Assembly: GCA_040954595.2 (NCBI GenBank)
Contig: CM082593.2
Span: 9,796,001 to 9,860,000 of the forward strand
DNA: 64,000 nt
DNA from: Balanoglossus misakiensis
Taxonomy: Eukaryota; Hemichordata
Direction: 5' to 3'
Shown: in pieces, positions 1-9,989 of the stretch
How the letters are laid out: each line of letters begins with the position of its first letter
How positions within the stretch are numbered: the first letter of the stretch is position 1
Notes under the pieces: generated by a model
What the model saw: only the letters and a program-made list of their open reading frames with translations
Told to the model about the DNA's origin: nothing
Database searches by the model: none
Translations under genes and position numbers: made by a program

Positions 1-503
1 ATTAATTCAAGTTTAAAGGAAAACTCATGAAAAAATGTGCGTTTTGTGTTTACCCCACTGTGTTCACTGATCAGGTTTGCAAAATACATTCAACCTTATG
101 TAGTATGGTAATCAAACACTTAAAATGTGATGTCATATAACAAAGGCGTGTTGAAATACCCTGAAAGAAATAAAGTGTCTGTTTTACTTCTTACAATATA
201 CCATGCCAACAATTCTGCTGATGCAAAATTCAGTTGATGCAACACTTACAGATGTATGCACAGAACATAAAATCAGTATGGGAACCCTCCATTAAAACTT
301 TTGCACTTTGTACCTGACTTGGCTATTGTCAAGTCGTGTCACTTAATATGTAATATTACCTGTAATCTGTTTGGTTTTGTTATTATTTTGTTATTTCATG
401 CGTCCTTGAGCTTGGTGGGTGACACACTTTACACACCTGCTTGTTGCATGCATGGCACTACTTTTTGACTAAAAATGTTCCTTCCAGGCCATTAAATTAC
501 CTA
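1..503. other. AT-rich DNA with no recognisable gene
   Basis: No ORF, RNA gene or repeat with recognisable structure was found before the MITE at 506. Composition is that of ordinary AT-rich intergenic or intronic animal DNA. Confidence 0.5.
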
Positions 504-505
504 TA

Positions 506-680
506 CAGTAAAACTCCAATTATCCATATCCAATTATCCGAACTGTTTGGTTATCCAAACTGCTGTCATGTCCCCCAAACAGTTCTTTTGTATAGGATCG
601 CTATCCGAATAACCGAACTGTCTGCATATCCGAACAAAATCAATGTCCCCCTGTCAGTTCGGATAATTGGAGTTTTACTG
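506..680. mobile_element. pogo/Tigger-like MITE (175 bp)
   Basis: The two ends are perfect 20-bp inverted repeats, CAGTAAAACTCCAATTATCC, at 506-525 and 661-680, each flanked outside by the dinucleotide TA (504-505 and 681-682). A TA target duplication and termini starting CAGT are the signature of the pogo/Tigger branch of Tc1/mariner elements. The interior repeats TATCCGAAC-type motifs and encodes nothing, so this is a non-autonomous copy moved in trans. The perfect termini suggest it is not very old. Confidence 0.87.
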
Positions 681-840
681 TATTGGGATATATCTTCATT
701 TTGGCAATTTGTACGATGGGTAAACACTATTTGACGGGCGGAGAAGGCCTGCTTATTGATATGTATTCTATTGCAACCAATCAGTACACATAGTTAGAGA
801 CTGCTCAGCACTCCAGATCTTATATCGAGAGCGGCCACTG

Positions 841-973
841 TTTCGCGAGTATAAATTTTCGCGTTCTCTTATTTCATTCACTGCATCGTTATCTTCAAAA
901 AAAATTACGTGACACTTTATTTTTACACTATTTTGGCACTTGCGTATTTGGCGAAAATGTATTGCTCGCGAAA
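841..973. mobile_element. short inverted-repeat MITE-like element with TTCGCG arms
   Basis: The left arm (841-863, starting TTTCGCGAG and ending ATTTTCGC) pairs with the right arm (950-973) apart from a small indel and a few mismatches. The 133-bp unit has no coding capacity. No clear target duplication was found, so classification as a MITE rests on the inverted arms only. Confidence 0.55.
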
Positions 974-976
974 AAT

Positions 977-1320
977 TAAAGCCGCTTGCACACGTGCCAT
1001 TGTTAGGGCGCCCTTTTTGGGATTATAAAATTTGGTAAACATTTCTTATCAGTGACTCAAATACTTTTGCATGCACACGTGTATAAAAGGGACAGGGTCA
1101 TCGCCCTCTACGCGCGTCCACAGCAGCGTGACTAAAGGTCACAATGTTCACACGTGATTTGAGTCGCTGTTTAGTGCAGCGCCCCGACCCAGGTCCCACC
1201 CCTCAACACCGTCCCCAAAAAAGCCGCTCTCACCTTTTCACACGTGGCACTTACAAATTAACGCCGCCCTAGGGCCGCTGCTGGGGCGGCGTTGATGGCA
1301 CGTGTGAAAGGCACTAAAGT
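977..1320. repeat. imperfect inverted-repeat element with five CACGTG boxes
   Basis: The outer arms (977-1013 and 1284-1320) share the inverted core CACACGTGCCAT followed by a GC-rich block. An inner pair (around 1051-1081 and 1145-1172) also matches inverted, sharing GACTCAAAT plus CACGTG. CACGTG occurs at 991, 1076, 1151, 1241 and 1299, and a TATAAAAGG lies at 1082-1090. The nested inverted structure suggests a degenerate non-autonomous DNA transposon. The E-box density could also be regulatory. No target duplication could be assigned. Confidence 0.5.
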
Positions 1321-1570
1321 GTTTTACAGTATGTACTTTTTAATCCCTTCAAATATTTGAATATGATTAATTCCATGATAAGTGGGACAAGAAACCACAG
1401 TTGATACCCCAAAAAAATATTGAGAAAATAACCCGAAGTTGGAGTTACTGAGCTTTAAATTGATTTCAATAATCTCCCAAGTGAAAATTGGCTGAAGCTC
1501 CTGTAGTCAGTTACCTGTTGGTAGATTGACACATGACAATGATTGACTGTTTACACTTTTGATCTTTTAG

Positions 1571-1789
1571 AGGAATATTCAAGCACTGCAGGAGAATCTA
1601 GAGATGGCACAGAAAATAAGAACTTGAATTGAAGAATCAGCAAGATCAACATGCACGACAAAATCAACTCATAACACAAAGACAACAACAAAAGCAATTA
1701 CAAAGATAGCCCAACAACAACAACAAGCAGTGCAAGCACAGCCATCCAATATACAATAAACAAATCAACAACTAAGACACCACTTTCAA
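1571..1789 (+). pseudogene. glutamine-rich coiled-coil exon, broken (first visible exon)
   Basis: An acceptor (CTTTTAG, ending at 1570) precedes a stretch that reads as charged, then Q-rich coiled-coil sequence: it begins RNIQALQENLEMAQKIR and later contains runs such as QRQQQKQLQR and AQQQQQAVQAQP. Keeping this reading needs two frame changes, and an in-frame TAA lies near the end. The exon closes at a canonical donor (GTAAGT at 1790) in phase 0, which matches the phase of the Q-rich exon at 2938. The composition is typical of transcription coactivators such as Mediator-type Q-rich proteins, but the family was not recognised. Because the splice sites survive, this looks like a decayed duplicate gene and not a processed copy. 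Assembly errors are a less likely explanation, given several independent lesions. Confidence 0.5.
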
Positions 1790-2937
1790 GTAAGTTGTCA
1801 CAATAATGTGAACAGTGAATATTTTGAAAACCAAGACTGATACCCGTGTCACTCCTGGGAATTGTTATGTGGGGAAAAATAAAATCATTTTTCTCAAAAA
1901 AGGAGCTTTCTTGATGTTACAAATAACATGTTCTGTGCCATTCCCGAAATTATCTTAATGTATTTGGGACCTGACAGTCACACAGAATAAATTCAAAGCA
2001 CTATTTGCCCAAAGCAGACCTAAATTACAGACAGAGGAATACAACAAATCTTGTCTCATTCTTATTTTCAATTCTTCTAGTTTTTCCATGGTATCAGTGT
2101 GGAAGCACTGATGATAACCTCCGTCAGACAGTTTTAAATGCAGACAATCGTCTTACTCTTATGCACATATGTGTAATTTTGTGTGTACAAAATAAGATCA
2201 AATCCAAATATCTGCAAATTTTATGTGCATGCATTCAAATAGTGGACTGCCTTCACTTCCTTTCATATTTCTTGCCCACCATATATATATATATATATAA
2301 AGAAGACTTTCATTTTGTCTCTTCTTTTCACTCAATTTGCTGTTTTTTTTTCCTAATTTACGACACAGAGTATGGTTGCCGCCATCTTGTCTGTTGTATA
2401 GACAGAATTGTGTCATTGATAAAGTTTTTGTAACCAGAATCTCTGCTTTGGCACATGCGCATTAGACGATCATAACCCTTTAACAAAAGTCTGCTTAGAA
2501 TTTAAATCACATTGTTTTCAAAATGTCTGCATCTGATTACATGGTGAATTAAAGCTGAAAGCAGTGTTCACTGGGCCCAAGCGATTCCCAGGGTTTCTAC
2601 AGAATGCCAAGGATTATCTGCTGTGGATACCAGAAATTTTGTCAAAAAGTTTTGATCCTAAACTGATTTATGTCCTACAAAATCCAAACTTCTAGATCTA
2701 TTGGTTAGCCTAGAATTAGGCGTGTACATAATTAATTAGGTCAATGGGGGTCCTGAAATTAACCATCAAATAGTAGACACGACACGACTATACCCGAAAT
2801 TACAGTTACTTTATGCCTCCCTAAATTTCAGTCTGATTGACAAATGTGAAGAACGTTAAAGAGAGCTGTCTCCTGATACATTGCCGCTTTCTGTGAAGTG
2901 ACTTTAAAAAGAAAACCATTTTGTTTGCATTCAACAG

Positions 2938-3222
2938 CAACAACAAAAACAACAAGCTAGCGGTACACAACCAACCATTCCACCACCACCACCACAACAA
3001 CAACAACCAGCAGCAACACAACAAACATGGCAACAACAACAGCAGTTCTTACAACAACAGCAATCACAACAACAACAACAGCTGTTACTAGGACAATAGC
3101 CACGGCCGCGACCACAGGTACCTCAGATGGGCTTGGCACCCAGCATGCAACAAACACAGCAACAATCAAGTAGTAGTCTGCTGGCTGATGACATGAGTCT
3201 TTTTGATATTCTGAATCAATAA
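2938..3222 (+). pseudogene. glutamine/proline-rich terminal exon with one in-frame stop
   Basis: The acceptor TTCAACAG ends at 2937. From 2938 the phase-0 frame reads polyglutamine with a five-proline run, then more Q blocks. It meets TAG at 3097-3099, then continues open for 40 more codons to TAA at 3220-3222, ending LLADDMSLFDILNQ. The continued openness and acidic-hydrophobic C-terminus beyond the TAG suggest one CAG-to-TAG change in a former coding exon. The exon at 1571-1789 ends in the same phase, about 1.15 kb upstream, so the two form one gene remnant. CAA/CAG repetition alone could keep a frame open, so the evidence is moderate. The family is not recognised. Confidence 0.5.
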
Positions 3223-3510
3223 ATTCATACAGGAAACTGACTATAATGAACACGAGACTGTAGACTTTAATTAAACAGATCAAATAACACAGAATGGTTA
3301 TTCCAGTGTAGTAACAGAATAGACTTGTTCTGTACTAATTCTTGCATTAGCTTTACTTTGTTTCCATCGTAATACCTTATTTCAATATGACCATATTTGT
3401 ATGCGAGACAGATGTAACTGGTTGTCAGTGTCTATCGTAATACAAAGTCTGCCATACACAAAGCAACTATGCATTGTCTTCTGGTGTGAAAAAAAGATAC
3501 TTAGGATGTA

Positions 3511-3718
3511 CTGTAAAACAGGAAATTTTCACGAGCGATAAATTTGCATGAATCATGCAAGAGCCAAAATAACCTGAAAACTAAAAAGTCGCAAAAAAAA
3601 TGTTTTTCTGAAATAATGATGAATTGAAATTCGAGAATGCGAAAATTAATCATTACATAACAGTCGCCACTTTTGATATTGCGAAAATTTCCTGTTGGGA
3701 AAATTTCATGTTTTACAG
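3511..3718. mobile_element. MITE with CTGTAAAACA termini and TA duplication (208 bp)
   Basis: The 20-bp ends match inverted with one mismatch (CTGTAAAACA, G or T, then GAAATTTTC). Both sides are flanked by TA (3509-3510 and 3719-3720). It is non-coding. It directly abuts the left end of the foldback element that starts at 3722. Confidence 0.75.
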
Positions 3719-4017
3719 TATAACAGTATAGAAAACATTTTCCAATTTCCGAAAAGTAGCCGTTTTTTAAACTTTTTTCAAGGAAATTAGTGTTTTGTTC
3801 ACAGTACAATATATTTCGATATTTTTCTATGATTATTTTCAAGATGTTTGCGAGTGTGCAGAAAGAAAAGAATAAACTGTGAAATTTCCATAGAAATAAT
3901 AAAGGAGCCATCTTTGGGTTGTATGGATTTGAATATTTCATTGAAAAAAACTAATAATTAAATTATGAATTCAATTAATAGTACAATTTGCAAAAATTGC
4001 TAGTCACTCCAGAAGGG

Positions 4018-4411
4018 TCAGTGTCTGGAAATTTCCGACCTCTGACCCTTGTCAGTGGTCGGAAATTTCCAGACACTCAGGGAATGTGAGAGCCTGGAAA
4101 TTTCCAAGCACTGACAAGGGTCAGTGGTCGGAAATTTCCAGACACTCAGGGAATGTGAGAGCCTGGAAATTTCCAAGCACTGACAAGGGTCAGTGGTCGG
4201 AAATTTCCAGACACTCAGGGAATGTGAGAGCTTAGAAATTTCCAAGCACTGACAAGGGTCAGTGGTCGGAAATTTCCAGACACTCAGGGAATGTGAGAGC
4301 CTAGAAATTTCCAAGCACTGACAGGGTTAGTGGCCGGAAATATCCAGACACTCAGGGAATGTGAGAGCCTGGAAATTTCCAAGCATTGACAGGGTCAGTG
4401 CTTGGAAATCT
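4018..4411. repeat. left array of 69-bp repeats (about 5.5 copies)
   Basis: The unit contains GGAAATTTCC twice, joined by AGACACTCAGGGAATGTGAG and by AAGCACTGACAAGGGTCAGTG. Eight exact GGAAATTTCC palindromes occur here, with several one-base variants. The leftmost partial unit (4018-4060) is flipped relative to the rest and forms a local hairpin with its neighbour. Since 69 is 23 codons, long open frames cross the array, but they are a by-product of the period. Confidence 0.9.
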
Positions 4412-4861
4412 TGAGTTTCTCTGTCATGTTTCAAATTATGGCCTTTAGGAAAGCTATCTGTTGAGGAACTGCGCCTGTGTTTATATCTTCAACCCTACGG
4501 ATGAGATTGGTCATTTGACTGCGGTGGCCTCTTCTGCTGTTCTTCTCTCTCTCTCCATGCCCGACATCCTGGTCTCGGCACCAACAAATGTACCGCGTAC
4601 ACTTGGGAATAGGTTCGGAATGAAGAGAGAGGGGCGGGATGGCCAATACTTGTTTATAAACAGTGGTTTGAACTGTGACATTTGGTAACACTGCATAATT
4701 CAAGAACAATAGCATTTGGTAGTTGTGAAGTTGTGACTTTGTATACAGAGTAGAAAGAACAATTATGTCAGATAAACAATACCAATTCCCAATAAACAAC
4801 TAGTGTATGGGCTAACTCAGAGGAGTTGGTAGGCGAAGCCTGTCATGAACATTGTGACGCT

Positions 4862-5255
4862 AAGGCTCCTTAGACAAACCTGTTGCGTCTGCGGTCCAGA
4901 TCCGTACCAGAGCTTTTCGTCGAAATTCGATTTTATCGGGAGAATATCCTTTCCCTGTCTACTAACCGGTTATAACCGACTCCACGATTGACTTCTTCTA
5001 ACATCCGAACCGCTCGCTTTCTGAAACTTTTGTGTTTACCCATTGAGATAACCTCACTGTATTCAATATGGCGATCTCAACAGGTAAACACAAGAGAAAA
5101 TCAGAAAGCGAGCGGCTCGGAAGTTAATTACATCATATTTGGAGTCATTTGTGGGTAGACGGGGGAAAGATTCCCCCCGATAAAATCGAATCTCGGCCGA
5201 AAAGCTGCTGTCCGGATCCGGATCTCAGACGAATCAGTTTTGTCCATGGAGCCTT
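4862..5255. repeat. inner imperfect inverted repeat of the foldback element
   Basis: The arms 4862-5049 and 5074-5255 match as inverted copies with scattered mismatches and small indels. Shared blocks include AAGGCTCC at the outer edge, TTCGATTTTATCGG, CGCTCGCTTTCTGA and TGTGTTTACC near the 24-nt loop. It lies midway between the two 69-bp arrays, giving a hairpin inside a larger hairpin. It may itself be an element that landed inside the foldback transposon. Confidence 0.75.
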
Positions 5256-5322
5256 GCAGAGATGTGGTGGAAGCCATGTATTAAACGCCGGGAGAACGCA
5301 TACCTGTACGGGGGACTACCAT

Positions 5323-5705
5323 GACCCTGTCAGTGCTTGCAAATTTCAAGGCTCTCACATTCCCTGAGTGTCTGGAAATTTCCGACCACTGACCCTTGTC
5401 AGTGCTTGGAAATTTCAAGGCTCTCACATTACCTGAGTGTCCGGAAATTTCCGACCACTGACCCTTGTCAGTGCTTGGAAATTTCTAAGCTCTCACATTC
5501 CCTGAGTGTCTGGAAATTTCCGACCACTAACCCTTGTCAGTGCTTGGAAATTTCCAGGCTCTCACATTCCCTGAGTGTCTGGAAATTTCCGACCACTGAC
5601 CCTTGTCAGTGCTTGGAAATTTCCAGGCTCTCACATTCCCTGAGTGTCTGGAAATTTCCGACCACTGACCCTTGTCAGTGCTTGGAAATTTCCAAGCTCT
5701 CACAT
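5323..5705. repeat. right array of 69-bp repeats, inverted relative to the left array
   Basis: This array has the same 69-bp unit as the left one, in the opposite orientation, again about 5.5 copies with eight exact GGAAATTTCC sites. Together the arrays could pair over nearly 400 bp in single-stranded form. A few units carry changes that break the palindrome (GGAAATTTCA, GGAAATTTCT). Confidence 0.9.
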
Positions 5706-6240
5706 GCCACTGACTCTTTTCCAAGTATTTCAGCTGCAAAATATGGATTTGTCAATGAGCAGTGCTTATTTCCTGAAATTCATACGAAATCCAACGGATT
5801 TGTGTGATACGGATATTAATCTAACAATTCTTGTAATAAATATTGGGTTTCAGATTTACTTTTTGATGCTATTGTTTTTTTCTGGCGAAATTTTACAAAC
5901 AATTCACACACTTGCAAATTTTCAATAGAAATATTACTCATGATAAACATGGAGACAAAGTTTCATTAGAAAAAAATCAAAAGGACTGTCATGTACGTGG
6001 CTTTGATGGAGACTCAGTTTTTTCACAGATAAATTTTAATTTGAGTTTAAAGCCAAAATATGACAAAATGCATTTTTCCTGCTGTACAGCTGCAGGAAAG
6101 AGACTAAGAATACCTTTATGTAATTTTTTCATTAGAAATTGGCAAAGAATAAGGAATATTTTCATAAATTTCTAACTTTTTCAGCAGTAATTATGTAAAA
6201 AAGAGGTTTTTCGGAAATTGGAAAATGTTTTCTATACTGT

Positions 6241-6613
6241 TAGTATATACCCATTTTTTCTGCTTCCAAAACGAACATTTAGAGTCATGCATGCCACTGG
6301 CCCAATAAAACCTGATAGCCCTTGCTGGGAACTGTGATGTAACTAGCATCCCCCTCGAAGTCACACACATAAACTGATCAATGGTGATTGTGTGTAAAGA
6401 TACAGTGAAGGCAAGGCTAATCTAAAGTCAAAATGGTACTCATCCTTAACAACACATGTATCCTTTGACCAATCAATGGAAAAAAAAGTCTGTGATTGAC
6501 TTCAAAGTGATATTAATTACATCACAATTCCCAGCAAGGGGTATCGTGCTTTATTGGGGCAGTGGCATGCATAGTTTTTGGAAGCAAAGCTGACAAAATA
6601 CAGCTATATACTA
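6241..6613. mobile_element. long-TIR MITE (about 370 bp)
   Basis: The ends share TAGTATATA in inverted orientation (6241-6249 and 6605-6613). The arms stay recognisably paired for roughly 130 bp, including ATGCATGCCACTG, CCCAATAAA and CCCTTGCTGGGAA. It has no coding capacity. Its left edge is shared with the right flank of the foldback element, so one of the two probably inserted at the margin of the other. Confidence 0.75.
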
Positions 6614-7872
6614 GACTAATATTTCATTAAAGCCTGATCATTAAACTGAAGAACGTATCTCTAAAATTGCTCTCTATTTCTCCCTCAGGGAAAAGAGCAA
6701 TAGACAAAACTTTGAGTGACAGATCTTCCAGTTGTGTACTTATCATTTGTATTACCCAATCACAGACTTTGTGTTATTGGTCATTTATCTGTCCAATTTT
6801 AATACTCTTGTGTTCAGTGGAGCATTACACCAAAGAAGTCACACTATGACAGTGACAATAAAACACTTGCAAAAACATGGATTGCTCAGGTCAGCCTATC
6901 TGGTTACAGATTACCTGTGAACCAACTAATCCAGCTATAATGAATGTGTTTCATTATATACAGAGAATTGTAGGTTGTTTGAGACGTGTTAATATCACAC
7001 TCTAGCATGGGGCAATGTTCACACGTTTATATTTATCATGTGAAAGCCACAAAGTCACCAGCTCTTGATGTTCATTTTTTTTGGAATAATTTGTTATGAT
7101 CTGATTGCTGAAAATTGAATTGAAGCTGAACCTACAGCATATGTGTGGACATAACATGTTTATACTTCCATGTAGTAATTTGTGTTACAGCCAAACAATT
7201 AAATAACACCATTATAACAAAATTAACGAAACTCACCCCAGGGCTATCACTAATTTGAAGGGATGCTGATCCAGAGTTAATGGTTCATTGGGGAGTCTAA
7301 CAGTGTTTTGAAATGTCACATTGTAATTTGAAAGTTAGGCTTGGGTAGTGACAATGTTATTACATTGTTGTGTACAAAATTTGAATGGAGCTCTATGAAA
7401 AGAGAAAAGTGGTGTGTGGAAAAAATCAGTCTCTGTGCTAATATCCAGTGCCTTCATTCGACTCTCAAGGAAAGTTTGGTAAAACAATGAACTTTTTGTG
7501 TGTCAGCATTATTGGGAAAGATTAAGCCCACACATGTATTCAATTTAGATAAAAATGGAAAATTACCATCAGCCTTTTTTCTTAGCACTCTCACCTTTCA
7601 CCCAATTCCCTGTGTAGACATCCAACTTTCCAGCAGGAAACAATGGATTTGGACCAAACCATTCGTTCACTTGAATATATATGTAATATCTGTATGTATG
7701 TAACACCTGTATTCTTTGCAGTCATCATTTAATCATTTATGCATGAGAACACCTTTCTAGTAATGATAGAACTTACAGTCTATTTGATGATCTCAATTAT
7801 ATGCAAACCACCAGGATGTTTCATTTGACTAATGAACTCAAGGTAATGCGCCACCATAGTGTAGATTGCTGA
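6614..7872. other. unassigned AT-rich stretch
   Basis: Only short random frames are present. No repeat structure, splice-flanked ORF or RNA gene was recognised. Confidence 0.45.
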
Positions 7873-7906
7873 TATAAAAGGACACCATGCATATACTTAG
7901 TCAGTT
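7873..7906 (+). promoter_or_regulatory. candidate core promoter: TATA box plus initiator
   Basis: TATAAAAG at 7873-7880 is followed by TCAGTT at 7901-7906, whose A (7903) lies 30 nt from the first T of the TATA box. This is the textbook spacing, and TCAGTY is the invertebrate initiator consensus. Directly downstream is a short segment ending at a good splice donor. Two short motifs can coincide by chance, so this is a candidate only. Confidence 0.4.
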
Positions 7907-7965
7907 CACCTCTGTATCCAGACCGGCCACATGTATGAACTGAAGATGTCTATGTTCAATTTCAG
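7903..7965 (+). other. putative first or mini-exon, copy 1
   Basis: If transcription starts at 7903, the RNA runs to CAG at 7965 followed by GTTAGT, a good donor. The 44-bp core 7922-7965 is preceded by a possible acceptor (TATCCAG) and reads TGHMYELKMSMFNF in one open frame. It includes ATG codons at 7930 and further on. A diverged copy lies 256 bp downstream with the same frame open. A downstream partner exon was not identified, so the gene remains unassigned. Confidence 0.3.
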
Positions 7966-8157
7966 GTTAGTTTTCCTTGTACTTTACCTGTAGCTTGAAG
8001 CATTTTTATATAGGTGCATTCTACTGGCTCATTTTAGCACAAGTAATTGGTGTCTGAACTTGCGTCAAGTCTTCAATTGTACTTCTGTATTTTTCACTTG
8101 CATGAATTTTTGTGTATTCTGCTGTAGGTGAACTCCCATACATGTGCGTAATTTAGC

Positions 8158-8221
8158 AGTTCACCTGTGTAGCCAGACCGGCCACACATATGAACTGATG
8201 ATGTCCCTGTTCAATTTCAGT
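8158..8221 (+). repeat. second copy of the mini-exon-like segment
   Basis: This segment matches about 65 bp around 7902-7965, sharing CAGTTCACCT, CCAGACCGGCCACA and TGTTCAATTTCAG. The core 8178-8221 reads TGHTYELMMSLFNF, differing at three residues and leaving the frame open. No TATA box precedes this copy. The donor is weakened: GTTAAG starts one base earlier, at 8221. It could be a duplicated alternative exon or simply a short duplication. Confidence 0.4.
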
Positions 8222-8224
8222 TAA

Positions 8225-9390
8225 GAAATGTTATAGGCCTATGTCTTGTGAAACCTTTAAACCATGTTGGTGTGTTTTGTGGTGAACGGCGACACCCGTG
8301 ACAAGTATGTTAGAATCAAACTATTAGATGCATGTGAAGAAATATAGTCTGTTATAAGGAAGTGACTGGAGTGAAGGAGACCTCGTACGACGAAAAGTAC
8401 TTTAATAGACTCGAAATGCAATCAAATTACAATCGAGATATAATGCATTTATATATGCTTAAAAAGGTAAATTAATGAATGGTGTCAACAAAATAAACGT
8501 TCATGATACATTTAGATCATTTTCTCGTCAAGCTAGGGGGTTCAACGTCAAAAGGAAAGTTCACTATTCAAATGCAAATAAAGTCATTAAAGAGTCCTAA
8601 TCTCTTCTATCCAGTGACCATAGTAGCCAAACAATTAAAATCACATGTTTTTAATATCAATATTCACATACATTGCTTTTTACTTTTCTTGAATTTCCTA
8701 ACATTTTTTTATTTTAACAAAAACAAGAGCCTTTCATGACCACTTATTGACTTTCGAAAATATTTCATGTAATCAGCCATTCATTTCATGTGTGTGTGAA
8801 GAATGACACTCTCAGGCTGTTGAATCATGTATAGTGCTGAAGGGGAGGGGGGGACACCATTCCTCAATTTTGTTGATTTTGCATAAGATGCTAAGTTGGT
8901 ATTTTCCACACATTGCTTTTTGTACTGAGAATTACTCAGTTCTTAAGAAGAGCTTTTGACTAACATTTCATTGTATTTACAAGACTGCCAGAGTATGTAA
9001 ATAGTATATGCAGCATTAGGAAGGAATATCTTTGATATTTTTATTCCAACAATTTTCCTATCATGATAAATAAGTAGACAGATATATCATGTTAGGATTT
9101 TTGCATACTTAAAATAAATATTCTGATAAAATGAGTGCTTTTGTCTGTCTCTTTGATTTCAGGTGAGGATCAGTATTTGTTGTTGCTTTTCCTGCACAGA
9201 TTCCAATCAGAAGGCAATTGTGATTACCAGTATGTTCTGTCTGATTGAAGTTTGAGTTTTCTTAGGACCTGAATATCGCTCTAACAAATGGTTTGCTTTC
9301 AGATGTGGAGTTAAGCGCTGGTGATAGTTTTGGCTATTCTGTTCTCTCACTTTGGCTGTTCTGTTCTCTGTTTTTGTCTGATCTCGGACA
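8225..9390. other. unassigned AT-rich stretch
   Basis: No supported gene. A G-rich run lies near 8838-8852. Possible acceptors near 9162 and 9301 are not linked to a convincing open exon. Confidence 0.4.
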
Positions 9391-9394
9391 CATT

Positions 9395-9970
9395 AGCTGA
9401 AAACTACTGGTCAGATTTCTTTGAAAATTGGTATGCATATATCTTCTGCCAACATCACAGAGCTCTATAAGTTTTGACCTTATATCGTGAATTTTCTACT
9501 TTTTATGACTTTTGTCATTTTTTCCACATCTTCTATGAAAGTGATTGGTCGATTTCTCTAAAAAAAATTCAGTATAATTATAAAGCTTCCTATAGGTGAT
9601 CTTTGTTTTTTTTTCAAATTGTTGCTAAGTTTGCGTATTTGTAATTATGGGCCAAATTTTGCAATTTTTGGTCAAAATTCGTTTTCTCGGAAATCGCTTG
9701 TCAGATTGCTTTGAAAATTGGTAGGCATGTTTTCAGGGTTAAGCAATTGTGAGTTGTGTTAAATTTTTGCTGAAATGTGCATATTTATGTTCTTGAGGTA
9801 GGGCCTAACTGTTGCAATTTTTCGTCAGAAGTTTTTGTCCTTGAAACCACTTGTTAGATTGCTTTGAACTTCGGTAAGCATGTTCCTTATACTGATTGAT
9901 GTAAGATATTGTACAATTATGGTGATGTTTGAATATTTGAGTTTGGCAGTTTTGGGACAGTTTTTTGAAA
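9395..9970. repeat. degenerate ~150-bp repeats, block 1
   Basis: About four diverged copies share a core like CTTGTCAGATTGCTTTGAAA followed by TTGGTAGGCATG. They begin near 9403, 9540, 9690 and 9842. The family recurs at 13.07-13.45 kb, with the CpG-richer segment and the retrotransposon tail between the two blocks. Confidence 0.65.
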
Positions 9971-9989
9971 TTAGGTCATATCAGCTCGT

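Larger units (their letters stand above)
3722..6241. mobile_element. foldback-type transposon, 2.5 kb, with nested inverted structure
   Basis: The termini are perfect inverted repeats of at least 34 bp (3722-3755 and 6208-6241, beginning AACAGTATAGAAAACATTTT). They are flanked by AGTAT on both sides (3717-3721 and 6242-6246), a plausible 5-bp target duplication. Inside lie inverted arrays of 69-bp repeats (4018-4411 and 5323-5705) and an inner imperfect inverted repeat (4862-5049 and 5074-5255). Long inverted ends filled with tandem repeats define foldback elements such as Drosophila FB and sea-urchin TU. No transposase is visible, so it would need an enzyme in trans. The unique segments 3756-4017, 4412-4861 and 5706-6207 do not match each other. 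Confidence 0.78.

Noticed and set aside
2005-2433. 142-codon plus-strand frame
   Set aside because: It lies in the intron between the two Q-rich exons, runs through a TA microsatellite and T-runs, and has random composition.
2957-3283. Minus-strand valine-rich, membrane-like protein opposite the polyglutamine exon
   Set aside because: It is the antisense reading of CAA/CAG repeats, which always gives valine, leucine and cysteine runs. The plus-strand reading has splice sites in phase.
4018-5807. Repetitive proteins with a 23-residue period across the 69-bp arrays
   Set aside because: 69 bp is a multiple of three, so any stop-free unit gives a long frame. Frames exist on both strands and end at the array edges.
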